Shown here piece by piece: positions 20,574 through 33,002 of a DNA stretch of 64,000 nt. A program made the translations under genes and the position numbers. Each line of letters opens with the position of its first letter. Within the stretch, counting starts at the first letter, position 1. Source of the DNA: Dipylidium caninum. Taxonomy: Eukaryota; Platyhelminthes; Cestoda; Cyclophyllidea; Dipylidiidae. Where the stretch lies: positions 124,001 to 188,000 of the forward strand of contig QEYB01000981.1 in the NCBI GenBank assembly GCA_017562135.1, read 5' to 3'. Below the pieces are notes generated by a model. It was given only the letters and a program-made list of their open reading frames with translations, did no database searches and was not told where the DNA came from.

Positions 20574-22355
20574 TCAAGAACTAGTTAACACTGGTGGAGG
20601 AGCAGGGAGGAGAGAAGCAGAACGGCCTGGACGCCAGAGACCGTAGACCTCACCAGCTTCCGTCTGCCACAGCCGTACAGTTCCGTCTTCACTACCACTG
20701 GCAAAAAGGTGGCCATCAGGTGAGAAGCGGACGCAGTGCACTGGTCCAAAGTGACCACGACAGGTCTCTGGATATTAAAAAGGAGATCGTTCAGATAGGT
20801 AAATTGAAGTACTGACACCAAGCTATTCTGTCTTGCGTCAATAATATTGACGTTAACAGCGCTTTAAGATTCAATAATTACCCGATACCTTATTTACACC
20901 GGTTTATACTATAACACTCCAATAGGTAGCAGAAAGCAGCCACCGCTAAAATTTATCTCATGTGGGTGTGTAAATAATTCAGTTGCTTGTTAGTCGATGT
21001 GATATTAAAAGGTAAACAGAAAAATGATTTCTCTAAACGATACGTAATGCGCAAAAGAAATACCTGTTAGAAACATGGATAAAGAGCAATATATTGATGT
21101 AGTTGGCAAGACCATTTAACGTAAAATAAAATACGAATAGAAAAAGACAGTAACTTGGAGTTGAACATCTTAAGACGATGCTAGTGAATGAATCAGAGCC
21201 ACGAGAACAGTAGTAGTATCATTATTCAAAAGTGGTTAATCCTAATGATGGACAAGTATACCTGAGATATCTCCAGTTTTTGTATCAAATCGGTAAATTA
21301 AGGAGTTCTCGCAACCACAAACAAGCATGCCGCCTAGGGGGATTCAAAGCGGCGGTGTAGACTGGAGCGGGCAAAGAGTAAGTGAGGTAGGATGTATTCA
21401 AAGTATCAAAGTTAGTGCTGCGGAAGTCCAATTCATAGACATATACGTCCTTTCCCGAGGCCAAAACGACCTTAACAGACGCGTCGTCACACGACCAGAC
21501 CTGTGCGTCCATCGGGCAGTCAGGCAAAGTGATTTGCCACACTGGTCCAGCATCGTCCGACGAAGTCGCCACATCCCAAAGTCTTTAACAGAAAAATCTT
21601 ATAGACGCTAAATAAGACAAATTTGTCCCAATAGGAAGTTGTGTTCTTAGCTTTTTAGATGTTACACATTTTTCTTTTGAACAAAAATAGTATGGATAAT
21701 CAGACCATTCACCTGACAACCTTGTCATCTGCGATGCTTAAAACGCGCTTATCATTGTCCATCCAGAGGCATCTTCTAACGATTCCTTTGTGGCCGGGAA
21801 AGGAACGAATGGCTGAAAAAAATCGAATTTACCGGATATACATCAGATCAAACAGAAGAATAAAAAAGGCACAATGTAACGCACGTGTATCAGGAGCGTT
21901 TAAATCGTAGACGGAAACTTGTTGCTTATTGTTCGCGGTCAATAGCCTTTCTCCTCCATCAGTAGTTGAAAGATCAACGGCACGAACAATATGACATTGA
22001 GGTATAGATAAAAGTTCTTTGCCGGTGTCAACGTCCCAAAATTTTGCGGAAAAATCAGCTGCGCCGGTAGCAGCTCGGGTCCCTTTCGTATTCAAGGCGC
22101 AGCACCACACGGCACCTTTGTGTCCATTATAAGTGCCAATCCAATCACCCGTATCCCCCGTTCTTAACATGGCCTTCCCGTCTGGAAAGCGATAAAATTA
22201 GTCGGGGAATAAAACGAATACCGGATTCGAGACCTACCTTTCGAAGCAGTTATTAGTAAGGGTCCACAATCGGCGCCACCGGCAAATTGTAGATCAACAA
22301 CTGGCCGTGTATGGCCGTTGCAAATGATTGGCGTCTGACGAGTTGGAACGGTCAT
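20574..22355 (-). CDS. STRAP: STRAP, WD40 serine-threonine kinase receptor-associated protein; frame break in exon 4
   Basis: A WD40 beta-propeller that works in the SMN complex and in TGF-beta receptor signalling. Exons: 22355-22238, 22181-21885, 21812-21713, 21582-21262, 20767-20574. Diagnostic blocks are [65 protein letters not shown] and [19 protein letters not shown]...GTVRLWQT. Phases close at every junction only if one base is removed from a G5 run (plus strand, 21337-21341) in exon 4. Before it the reading is ...TAALNP, and after it [19 protein letters not shown] in another frame. Product length is about 342 residues; human STRAP is 350. The short C-terminus after WGLW-like VYGLWRPG is diverged. 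Introns 1 and 3 are only 56 and 130 nt. Confidence 0.95.
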
Positions 22356-24728
22356 CGACCCGAGCGCCGGGAAAACTGCGTCCGAAAACTGTACACGGAT
22401 TTGCGCAGCTTATGTGATTTTCGACAAACTAAAACAACGTTGCCTAATAAAACTGTGTTATCATAGTAAGTATATAAATCGTTCTAACGTTAGAGACCTT
22501 TGATTGCAATACTAGTTTGGAGACGTAACAAGGGGTTCATAAGAATATTATGCCGGTTGTGTCAACTTGAACATAAATCTTTACTAAAATTGCTAAGATA
22601 CGTCCTCACCTTAACTGTTTTCTGCCCTTCGTAAATTTAACAGGGTTTTAGGATTGTAATACACAGCAGTATTACTTTCCCGACCTTCATTGTCCACAAC
22701 AGCGTTTGCATCTTAAAAACGCGGGGCTCCAATATACTCTGCGAGTTTTCGACCTCTGGATAGCAGATCGGGGCCATGATATTGCTTTATGAGCAAAACA
22801 TTGTCACTCGCCTATGCATGTGCAACAAATAGGGCTACTGTGGTGAAATCTTATTACCAGGTACCAAGTTTACGTTATGCAGTGAAGGCAAAACCATTTG
22901 CAGCATAAATGGTATCTCTCTGAAACATTGAACTGAAATCAAACATGGACAGAAACAAGATTCTTAAACAGATCAAGGGTATTTCGGCTCTCTTACCGAG
23001 ATTCAAATCTTGTGTAAGCAAACCAAGCTTGGTATAATTTCCATCTTTACTCACAATCTCTATCTATTCTCATTTCATCATCGACGGGAAACTGTGCTCA
23101 AAAATGTAGCCCCTGGGCACAGTATTAAACGTTTCGTTTCGTTTTATCCTTTATTAACACCAGATAAATACTCTAATATCGTGCTTTTTAAAGCAACTAT
23201 ATTTTCTAAAAGCACAGCCAGAATGTAGTCCCGGTAAACATAGTGTGCTTAGGGAAAACTATGAATAGCCAGTACGAGAGTGTGGGTGTCCTTAGGTAAT
23301 ATCATGTAATAGCATTTGTTTTTGTTGCATTACGCCCAGTTACGTGCTCCTAAGGGAACTTTTTCACTCACGTGCCTACTTGTCACCAGGCAAAAGATGC
23401 CAAGAGTTCGAGAAAATACTATCAATGATTTGGGAACAGTCCATTATGTCGTCAAACGCTATGTCATTAAAAATTGCCTGTTAATCAGGAAGCGGAAGAA
23501 AGGTTGTAAAATTTCGGAGTTTGTGAATTTGCACTATAATTCTACTTAGTCGCCTCGGTAAATAATACTCCGCCATTATAAGAAAACGAATGGGAAGTTT
23601 TTAACACGTGTGGAAATCAGGAGATGAAAGTGTTGCCTGCGTTAATCAGCACGAACAACAAACTACAAACTTTTATTTCCTAGTTTTTCCAAAGTGTTTC
23701 GATACAACCTGATTATTGGAATTTCATGCTGTCACCTTCGCGATGATTAACTCACCTTCAGGTGGGAAGTCTGCTGGCTGAAGCGTTTGAAGCATTTAAT
23801 AACATTCCATTTTTAACCGCCAAATAGTGAAGCCATGGCCTCCATTGGGCGAATATTATACCTTTGCCACTCACCGCAATTTATAGTTATCAACTTCCCC
23901 ATATATCGTATTAATTTCATTTCTTAGGGAGGTGGATATTGCCAGAAAAAGCGAGGCTTTTTAAGAGAAATGTCGAAGCTTTAGAATGGCCTTTGTTATT
24001 TTGAAGGTAAGTTCCAGAGGAGTCCCTTTTTCATTCGATGGCATTTAATTTTGGTGTAGCCTGCGGCTCATGGCTAAGTGAATCGGGGAATGAGGACACG
24101 AAATGAGGTTAAGATACCGCCGCTCAGGTCAAGGTGGAAGAAGAAATGTCAGATCAAGTGTACCCTCCGCACGAGTATTTTGGGCTTTCTATCACCCATT
24201 TCTAGTCATCCTCCTGAGCTATTTTCATTTAAGATTCAAATACAACCGGTGGGTTAGCCTCAGTCACTACTGGCCTCGGTAATGTTTGTGCCTTTCGACA
24301 AGTCGCACCAGGGATTGTAGAGCCTGCTAAAACTGGAAGGCATTTCAACTGCCGTCACGTCATTGAGACCACTACTCTCCCCCTAATGCTGTCCATATTT
24401 CCTCAAATCACCGAGTTTATTCCGTGCTGCCACAGATAATTACAACTCCAGTGGAAGACTTGGGAGACTCAGACAATGAGACAAAAATTTCTGTTTACTT
24501 CCTAAGTAAATTAGACGATGAGGAGGCCTTTTGGTGGGGCTGAGAGTATGGGGTTCGAAAAATGGAGTTTTGTCATTTGGTGGTACGACTCATACAGGTG
24601 TCTTAATAAAAGTTTCGTGAAAAACAGGCGGAACAATATAAAAAGTGTCAGTATCGTGGAACCGTTAATTAAAAATAAGATGTATACAAGTGTACAAAAA
24701 GGAAGGGGAAGAGGAAAGGCTAGTTGGT
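22356..24728. other. 2.4 kb without a recognised gene
   Basis: Lies upstream of STRAP and downstream of the LAMTOR4-like gene. Short frames on both strands lack splice signals and recognisable domains. No repeats were noticed by eye. Confidence 0.5.
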
Positions 24729-25112
24729 CTAAATCACGGGCAGGACCCGCCACTTGTTAATGTAAATTACGTGTTCGAGGACGGCGATGGCATAGAAGAA
24801 GTGCTGCACCTTGACGATGACGAAGGGGCCCCGTGTCGACAGCCGAAGGGGAGAGCCGTAGGGATAGAGCTGCTGACGCCTGTGGGGCTGCGACCGGAGA
24901 TATTGCTCCCGAGAGAGATGGAAGACGGCGAATTGGTAGGCGGCCACGTAGTCCTCGACCATTCGACGCGAGCGCTCCACGTCTCCGGCCATATTCAAGA
25001 CTTGACCCTGGCTGTCTAGTACGAGAGAGCCGATCCACTCCACCGGTTCGTTCCACTCGTAGGACAACATGTCAGCTGACGCCGGGGCGACTGTCGAGGC
25101 AGTCTCCCTCAT
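24729..25112 (-). CDS. Probable Ragulator subunit LAMTOR4-like
   Basis: An intronless 127-codon frame from ATG at 25112. The stretch WIGSLVLDSQGQVLNMAGDVE matches the beta-hairpin start of LAMTOR4 (LGYLVL...G.VLASSGDLE in animals). It is followed by a helix (MVEDYVAAYQ) and a strand pair GPFVIVKVQHFFYAIAVL where LAMTOR4 has its last two strands. LAMTOR4 is a roadblock-fold subunit of Ragulator, which anchors Rag GTPases and mTORC1 on lysosomes. The spacing is longer than in human LAMTOR4 (99 residues), with a Gln/Arg-rich insert. A methionine at codon 16 (MLSYEWNEP) could be the true start. Family call rests on one good block, so it is tentative; another roadblock/longin protein is possible. 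Confidence 0.48.
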   Translation of the reverse strand: MRETASTVAPASADMLSYEWNEPVEWIGSLVLDSQGQVLNMAGDVERSRRMVEDYVAAYQFAVFHLSREQYLRSQPHRRQQLYPYGSPLRLSTRGPFVIVKVQHFFYAIAVLEHVIYINKWRVLPVI

Positions 25113-28100
25113 TTCCAACGTCCATACGTGTCTGTTCCCTGTCGACCAACCAGCACTAAACTGAGGTCAGGCAGAAGTTAAAGTACTCGACAGTTGCGCG
25201 CAATGGACGAAGGTGAATCAAGCGCCTTCGGACAACGAGATCTTCCCTCACACAAATGGAAAAGAGGACGAGAGTCCTTCCGCCATCGTTTGTTGGCCTC
25301 TTGACATTGAACGACCACTGGAACGGGAGCACCGCATGGCTTCAGCACATGCCCCGACACCTCATCCGCAACCTAGACAGAGCTAGAATTTCATGTCGGT
25401 TCGGCGGGTAGCGCCGATGAAGTGTTAGGTCGTTAAAGTTTTACAACAACGGCAATAACAAATGTGGGAAAATACTTTGTCTCACTTGTGATTGTTGAGC
25501 AACTGGAACACCACGAGGATTTGGCACTGGTGCTCCGCATAAAACACCGATATACTGAATTTGCGGTCTGGAGACACTCTCATGGAGCATTGGGGGAGGA
25601 AAGTAATGCCTCTCAGCAAAGTTGACACATCTTCTTCGTAAAAACTCAACTATCTGCGCTAAAGTGCATTATAATCTGAGGGAGGTAATAAAATGGCTCA
25701 GAGGAAGGGAAGTGTGAGGTGAAGTGGAGAGGAATTGTGTCAGGCGGGTGGCTTCGGACCTTTCCATTCATCGGCCAACCGCCGTAAGTCCGCTGCGGAG
25801 GGCGGAGTCGCGGTGTGGCCCGTCCACCTAAAGGTCACCGGCCGCCAAACCGATGAGTGGTAAGAAAATCGGGGCAACCGCTGCTGTGTGTAAGTAAGGA
25901 TATCTTTGAATATAAGACTTTCCCACTTTATTTACCTTAGAGATCACTTTAGTGATCGGAATAACCTCAAAACTCTCCCACAGGAAATCTTTATTTTGCG
26001 ATCTCCACTTTCCTTGGTAACGGCTCCACGCGTAGACTCGTCTTCTGAGAGTGGAGTCTCCACTTTCGCCAATTTTATCTTTCTATTTCTACTTGGGTCG
26101 TATTTCTACATATCCTGACCAGATGCTCATGGCACGATAATGTTGGTTGGGATGTCACCAGTAAAAATGAGGGAGAATGAGCCTTTCCACTACTGTTAAT
26201 AACGCTGAAGACAAGCAAATTTCACAACTTCCTTATGGTGTCTGGGCATCGAATTTCAATGTGTCTGGTTGAAACTGCCAAAACCTAAAGAACCGCTTAA
26301 CCACTCACTAACTCTCCCACGGCGAAGCAGAGGCACCTCTCGGAGGGCAGAAAGGCAGAAATACAGCCTGGGAAGGAGGAGGAGGAGGAAGAGATGAAAC
26401 ACGTGCAGACTGCAGCGAGACCATCGCCTCCAGAGTTTGTTTGACACGTTGCGACGGCACCAATTGTCATTCTCGCTTTCTCGCCTGAAAACGTCCACAA
26501 GGGCAAGATCTGGTCTTTACTGCTTGTCCGATTGCCCCTATGTGCTCTTATCTGTTATTCCCAGAACACGCAATTGAGGGAAGAGTGTAACGAGCTGCCA
26601 AGTGGTGCGGTGGGTGAGTTCGTAAGGGAACCAGGTGCCAAGAGAGGAGTGTGACGAGAGCCTTACCGACGCGGCTGCTCAGTCGCCCACTTTCTGACTG
26701 TTGTGCCCCTCGTGTTGCCCTGTCAGGCGCCGATCCCGAGCTCTCAGGCGCCTTACGTCGGGTGGCGGATGACGCCGCCCACAATTGCGTTTCACGCAGT
26801 GATCCGAGGGGCTGGAGTGCTGCGTTCACGTAGAAGATCTGCTGCCTGCCCTCCATTTCAGCATCTCCCGACGCGTTAGAGACGCATTTTTGTCTGATAA
26901 GCAAAATAGCGTAGATTTTCAGTCGATCTGGAATTCGTCTTCTCCGGTTTGGTCTCCTTAGACGAGCGGGCTTAAGTTAACTTGCCTTAGTGATAAGAAG
27001 AACAAATGGTTGAGATTTGCACAGGCACCCGGGAGACATAAGAACCAGAGTATTTTAATGTGGAAATGCGGCACTAAACTGTTTCACCATTATGTAAGTG
27101 CGGAGTGGCAAGACTGCAGCATAGCCAAACTACCTGTTCGGTAGAAATCCTGCTGACTCCGCTCGCGACTTGTTGTCATTCCGGCCAGCATAGCCTCCAG
27201 AATCGACTGCAGCGCCGCAAGCAAAAGGCACGAGTTCCTGTCCATTTTGCAGCTTGGAAGGCAGACGGTCTTTGTGCGAAACAAAGGAGTGCAATCAGTT
27301 GCCATAGCCCGGCACCTCCAATCACGAAGGCGAACTGGAAGGGGCACTTCGCCTCAGGCCGTGGGATTCTCAGCCCTCCTCACAGTCGCGACAGCCAGGG
27401 CGTATGCAGAATGGTCTGCCACCAACACTTCCAAGAGGCGAAGAGATTGGCACGGCCAGCATCGAAGTCGACAGGCACATGCAGACATCCGAGAGCTCCG
27501 AGGGGGGCGATTATTGCCGAACAACTTCTTTTTGCGCTTCGTCAACGTTGACTGGGAGAGAGCACAACGTCGGAGCGCCTCATTATAATAGAAGCCGAGG
27601 TTAGAGTGTAAAAAAACGTACCAAAAGGTTAGGTGACTTCTTTCTCTTCTGCCACCGCTGCAGTCATTTCGTCCTTAAAGTCACAAAGACATCAAAATAA
27701 ACTGCACTTATCTTAGGACAAATTAGGTTTTGCATTTGCTGAGTTTATCATCTTCCAAAATGGACTGAGTCGTCAATAGTAGGCCAGGGAGGACGTAAAT
27801 CCACCGAAGGCCACAACTCGAACGTTTACTACTAACAAAAAGAGAGTAACTCTGTTGGAAATGGTAGAGCTGTCAAAGGCGGAAAACTTGTCATCTGCCA
27901 ACATCGCAAGGCGGTTTTGGGTAGAATGCGTGTCTCAGCAAGTCGTGAAACCTGAGTGAACGAGAGCAACGCATTCACGAGTTGCGCGGGACTCGCGTTG
28001 CATAACATGAAGTGGGAGGTGAGTAGCCCGGCACAAATTAACGCCCCATAGCAGAACAAAAGAATGCACTCAGAGGGTAGAAAGAGAAATTGCTGTCAGC

Positions 28101-29281
28101 ACACCAGTTAGAGAATTGAAGAGAAAAAAGGTCAAAATGAGGAGGAAATGCGGAAGGCGAGTTCAGGCCACAGGAAGGACGAAGGTGGATGACGGAGGCA
28201 GAATAAAACGGTTATTTGAGAGGAGTTTCTTCAACGAGAGGCGGTGCAGAGGTCAGTTGGAACCAGCCGAGGGACTGGAATTTTTTCCTTGGTTGGACTG
28301 AGGAGAGGAGTGCTTAACAGTAAGCAGTGAATGGTGAAGTTATCAAGGAAAATTCTCTTTCACCACTCTCGTTTTGGGTTTCCATTCTCTTTTGACCCTC
28401 AGTGTCAACTTTCATTTAACCGCCGTCGCGATTACGTGGCGGTTGGTTGAATATTTTACAGCAGGGAGAATGTGTGAGGTCAAACACCATTCACCATAGT
28501 ATGTGGCATTAGAGCCAGATAAGCTAACTTTTTGCAGCCTGAGTCTCGCTGGTTGCGCCAATTTACTGAACGAGCAAGTAACCAAGTTGTGGTCCTCCAC
28601 CGTCTTAACGACTCGCGTAGTGGCCATGATCATACGATCTGTTGGAATTTTTAAGTAGCTCTGCGAATGCAGTCGCAGCGAGAAAGGACTATAACCACCG
28701 TATAAATCATTTGCTTGGACTGCTCCTATAGCAACGAGAAGGACTCTACGACCTAATAGCTTTGTTGTTTAGCCTGCGGTGCGCGCAGAATGTGATATGC
28801 TAGGGGTAAATATTCGGATGCAAGCTCGACGAATCTCGGTATTTCATATTGTCACAAGTGCAATCTAATTTGATATACACCTATGTGACGCTGCCTCGGC
28901 TGGCTGGAAAGGGATGAGAGGACCGTAAGCTTTCCTCTCATTCAGAGAGCAACTGTTTAGAGGGGTCATAGTCACCAGAGTAGGAAGTCTAATAGACAAC
29001 TTCGAGGCTTAATTATTTCATTTTGTATCATTTTGCTACAGAATAATTAAGTGGATTGTCTGAAGGCGAGTCTGGTTAAAGCACTAGCAGGTAGTCCCCA
29101 CTGAAAACAAGTAGAAGGAATGCTAATTCAAGGCGAAATTAGAAGGGTACAGGCAGCCAATCTGTCTATTAACGCCATCCTACCGAATTATATTTGCTTT
29201 GAAGGAGAGTTGAGCATACCCAAACGGTGAAAACAATGAGACGCAGTGAGAGGCCGTCCCACATGACCCAGTCTGTCTCCT
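25113..29281. other. 4.2 kb gene-poor stretch with GC-rich islands
   Basis: Contains a GC-rich segment around 25740-25860 that may be the promoter or 5' UTR of the LAMTOR4-like gene, and Arg/Ser-rich frames around 26550-27590 on both strands. A minus-strand frame at 26650-26856 ends at a good GTAAGG donor and could be a 5' exon, but I cannot link it to anything. Nothing else is supported. Confidence 0.4.
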
Positions 29282-29381
29282 ATTGGTTGGCGAGGCTAAA
29301 TAAACACACCAGAGCCATCTCACCTCCGATTGGTTGGTGGGCAGCCAATAGCCTCGCTGTTACTCAATCTTCGCTATATAC
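29282..29381 (+). promoter_or_regulatory. CCAAT/TATA promoter of the CRIP gene
   Basis: Two ATTGG boxes (29282-29286 and 29329-29333), one CCAAT (29345-29349) and a TATATA box (29375-29380) lie in the usual order 75-175 nt upstream of the CRIP ATG at 29457. The predicted start site is near 29405. Assignment is from motif spacing. Confidence 0.55.
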
Positions 29382-29456
29382 ACCGGCACCACGTCTCCTG
29401 CACACGTACACTCCAGCCAGTGCATACGCCCATTTCTCGCGTCGACTCCGTCTAAC

Positions 29457-31964
29457 ATGCCCAAGTGTCCTAACTGCGAAAAGGAGGTCTATTTCGGTAA
29501 ACGACACCTTACCAACGTAACCCCCCCTCACCTTTTCAAACTCATAGCTGAGCGCGTTACTTCTCTCGGAAAGGACTGGCACCGTCCCTGTCTCAAGTGC
29601 GCCAAGTGCAGTAAGACACTCACCCCCGGCCAGCACTCTGAGGTGAGTTTACTTTCGGAGGGACACCCTTCTGACAACATGCTGTTAGCACCGCAGTCAA
29701 CTTTGCGAAGTCCAAATGCTCTCTTGCACGTTCCGTTAAAGAGTGGTCGCATACACTAGGGAATTTCTAGTACGCACAGAAGTTAGGTTGTATTGGTTTA
29801 ACTAAGGCTAAGCGGAGAATTGTGTGCTCGTAGGAGCCTCAGGTGCTCCAATTGCGGCTGCAAATAGCCTTGCCACTGATAGACGTCGAAACGTATAGGC
29901 CATCTTCATATACACCGACAGTCCTCCAACGAGCGTTTGGAGATAAAGAGTTTATAGCAGGCTTAATGGAACAGTCTACCCAGCCATCTGTCGGGCTGAC
30001 ATTATCACCTTTCGATTTCATCACTCAAGTGTAATTAAAGGAGTTGGAAAAAGAGCATTTCTAACCGGCACACAAGTGAGTCACGGCGACTAATCAACTT
30101 GCACGTGAGGGGGGTTCCGCCACCACGGCAAAGTGGGTTCACACTGCATCTAATTAATTGTGGAAGCATAGGGCCTGGAGGCGCCTCCCTTGGTAGCAAC
30201 TCAAGTGGCCTAGTCTGCTGAACACACACAACCTCCTCCATATGCTCCCTCTGTTGGGCGATTATGCCTCAACTCACACGACAGTCACCATCCGCCTTTG
30301 TAAATAAAGCATCTGCCCTAAAGAAAGATCTTGTTCATTTAGCATGATGGCAAACCCTACTGCAACAAGCCCTGCTATCAGGCTCTCTTCGGCCCCAAGG
30401 GTGAGTGTATTGCCTTTCAGAGCTGGCTTTGCCCTTAGCAGAGCGGTTCTTCAAGTCTATGAGACTGCATATTTTTCGAGGATCGAGATATTCCACGCGA
30501 CTGTGTGGTCTCGTTTTGACAATTATACGGTCACCACTACTCGTAAGGCTTGTGGTGAGCAGAAAAACCAGTCGATCTCAGCATTGAAGAGATTTGAACG
30601 AAGTCGGGATGAGGAGGCTTGGCAACCGCTTAACTGGCGATTTGTGTCTCCTATCATGGGAGATTTGCTCCTTCAGTTGAGAGAACGAAGACAGGACTTT
30701 TCTTGCACCACAGGTCACGAGTTGACAATTTTCACAGTTAACATTTGCACCATCACATGAGGCTTTTCGGGCCTAGGTGCGCTTGTACTCCTGCTAAACA
30801 AACTCTAAGTAGTTTTTTACCGCTGGCGAGCTCTTCATCAGGACCTCGATTGTAGGGCAAAACTTCGACAATTCGTCTGAAATATCAGGCTCGATGGGGC
30901 GATACTGCCGCTGAAGGTGCACTACTGCAGTTGTGCTCACCATTGAACACAAGTAATTTGACTCAATTGGGGAAAATGTGGGAGAAACGTGATGGTTGTG
31001 TGGGGCGAAACATTTCATCCAAAACGGTCTGGTAACCTGAACCTTAAAACACTTTTTCCTCCGTTATTTCATCCCGCATGAGATGGTATACGCCGGAGTT
31101 ATGACTTTCATCTGTTGCCTTGTTCACTTTAAAACCGTGTCCAAGTTAGTGTTCCAATTAAACTTTCGTCATACAAAAAATTCAGCTATCCACAAGTAAT
31201 ATAGCCAAAGGAAATACTTGATGTCAGGCGAGAGGTTTATTTTTTTTCGGGGGGCGAAATATTTCACCAAGCTGGTCTCCCTCATTGCCGTATGCAGAAG
31301 CGTGCGCGGGCATCCTCGTATAATCAGCCTGCAGGGTGAATTCCATGTGCCGCCCTTATTTCGAATCCACACTGTTTACTTGAAACATCCGCAGTAACTC
31401 TTGGGTCCGCTCTCGTTCCCTGCGCTTGTAACCATTTCATCCTTTCCAGTGGCCCCGTAGTTTTGGCCACGTTGTTGGCTAGACGCCGGAGGTAAAGCAT
31501 TGCCACTTGCCGACCTTTCACAAGTTCCAGCCTTCCCTACAAGCAATCGCAGCGTTAATGGGCTCTTGGCGTAGCACGTGAAGAGCTCAAATTCGTTAGT
31601 CAAAGTTCGAAAGACCTCCGACACGACCACGGTGAATTAGTGAGGCGATTTCGCAGGACCTGCTGATGCCCACGCAAGGGTCTTTGGGACCAGGAATCAT
31701 CAGCCGCCGCCAATTCCTCTTACGTGCACTTGGTTTAATCTCTTGCAGGCTTTCGATAAGAAAAGCTGGCGGTCTAACCGGGCCACTTACTGGGTGTTGT
31801 TAGAATTTTTTGTAAGCAGGCATGTCTCGAGATGTCTTCATCACTGCTATAAACGTTGTCTTCCACACCATGCTGCTCGTCACTGTCGCGCCCAGTCCAC
31901 CCTCATTCAAGAGACATTTTTCTTTGCAGGTGTCGGTGTTGGAAGCTCGTACCAGTATGATTAA
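29457..31964 (+). CDS. CRIP1: Cysteine-rich LIM protein (CRIP1-type), four exons
   Basis: A single-LIM-domain zinc protein, typically cytosolic or nuclear and used in protein-protein contacts. Exons: 29457-29496, 29548-29642, 30343-30400, 31930-31964; phases all close and the product is 75 residues (CRIP1 is about 77). The LIM ligands are visible: CPNC near the start, then H and C in [16 protein letters not shown] in the third exon ([17 protein letters not shown]). The tail [10 protein letters not shown] is short. Intron 1 is 51 nt, a multiple of three with no stop, so an unspliced mRNA would still encode protein with 17 extra residues in the first zinc finger. Intron 3 is 1.5 kb. The gene symbol denotes the family, not strict orthology among CRIP paralogues. 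Confidence 0.92.
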
Positions 31965-32007
31965 CTTCCCGCGGACGAGAGCCGACAAATATGGAATTAC
32001 TGCCCTA

Positions 32008-32013
32008 AATAAA
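32008..32013 (+). terminator. Poly(A) signal of CRIP
   Basis: AATAAA lies 44 nt after the CRIP stop codon in an otherwise AT-rich 3' flank. Confidence 0.65.
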
Positions 32014-33002
32014 GCCAAATTTCACTAGCCCATCTTTTGTCTTTTATCTACTATACATACACACACGCGGCGGGGGTGCTGTCGTCTCCGAAAAGGATAG
32101 CAGAGCGAAAAGTGAGCGTCTCATTAGAGTAAAATTCATCCCGACCCAAATACTGACGGAGCCGTCGTTTTTACACTCACAACCTCCAATGTCTCCATAA
32201 ATTGCATTAGGAGTGCTCAAAGCTTAGAGTCTTCAGCACAATTCACAGTCAAGCTTACACAACATCCGCCCCAAACGTGAAACATGAGTGTTCGCATCAG
32301 GTGACTGCGTTGTAATTTGATGCCTTGACGGGGTGATGTTCATTTTGTGCCATGGCGACAATGCGTCATTCAAGCACAATTTGTAAACGCGGGTGAATAT
32401 AAATAAAGTCACCCAACGACCAATGAAGCGGCGTTAGACATTACTGCCAACGGAGACCCACTTACTCCTAGATTCGGGCGTACAAGGCCTTTTCGGAGCA
32501 ATACCCATAGACCCCTGGTAGAAGCGAATAGAACAACCAGCCAACAGTACAGGCGAATGGAGCTTAAAGTGGATAACTAAAAATCCAAAGTGTCCATGAA
32601 CCGACTAGAGTAATGCGCATACCATTTCGCGCATTTGCCTTCCGTCACAAAAAGGCGTAATTTTTGCGTTTCGCGTAACTAGCACGCTTATGCATACAAA
32701 ATACTTCACATTTCTTGTGGCAGAGACTCCAAAAGCAGCTAATCGCCACACTTGGCCTTGACGCAGTGGTCTAACAGATTCGTTCACTCAAACGCACAAG
32801 GCGAAACATGGTGCACATATGCGCTACAGAGCACACTGGTACAACCGAATGAGTTCTGCAGTCACCACAGACTACCCGTGTCTTTAAAGGAAATGAATCA
32901 AGAGGGAGACTAGACTGGACTCTCGGGCATCAGGTCAATGTCCAAATTGAGGAGTCAAGAAACTGTGCAGCGCAGGAAAAAACTGACAAAAGGTAGCGCA
33001 TT
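32014..33002. other. Intergenic, convergent 3' flanks of CRIP and the methyltransferase
   Basis: About 1 kb between two convergent genes. No gene, repeat or strong poly(A) signal for the methyltransferase was seen. Confidence 0.5.

Noticed and set aside
26650..26904. Minus-strand Arg/Ser/Gln-rich frame ending at a GTAAGG donor
   Set aside because: No downstream exon could be linked and no homology was recognised; left as part of the gene-poor stretch.
30344..30760. Plus-strand frame of 138 codons
   Set aside because: Begins inside CRIP exon 3 in another frame and extends into its intron without a domain.
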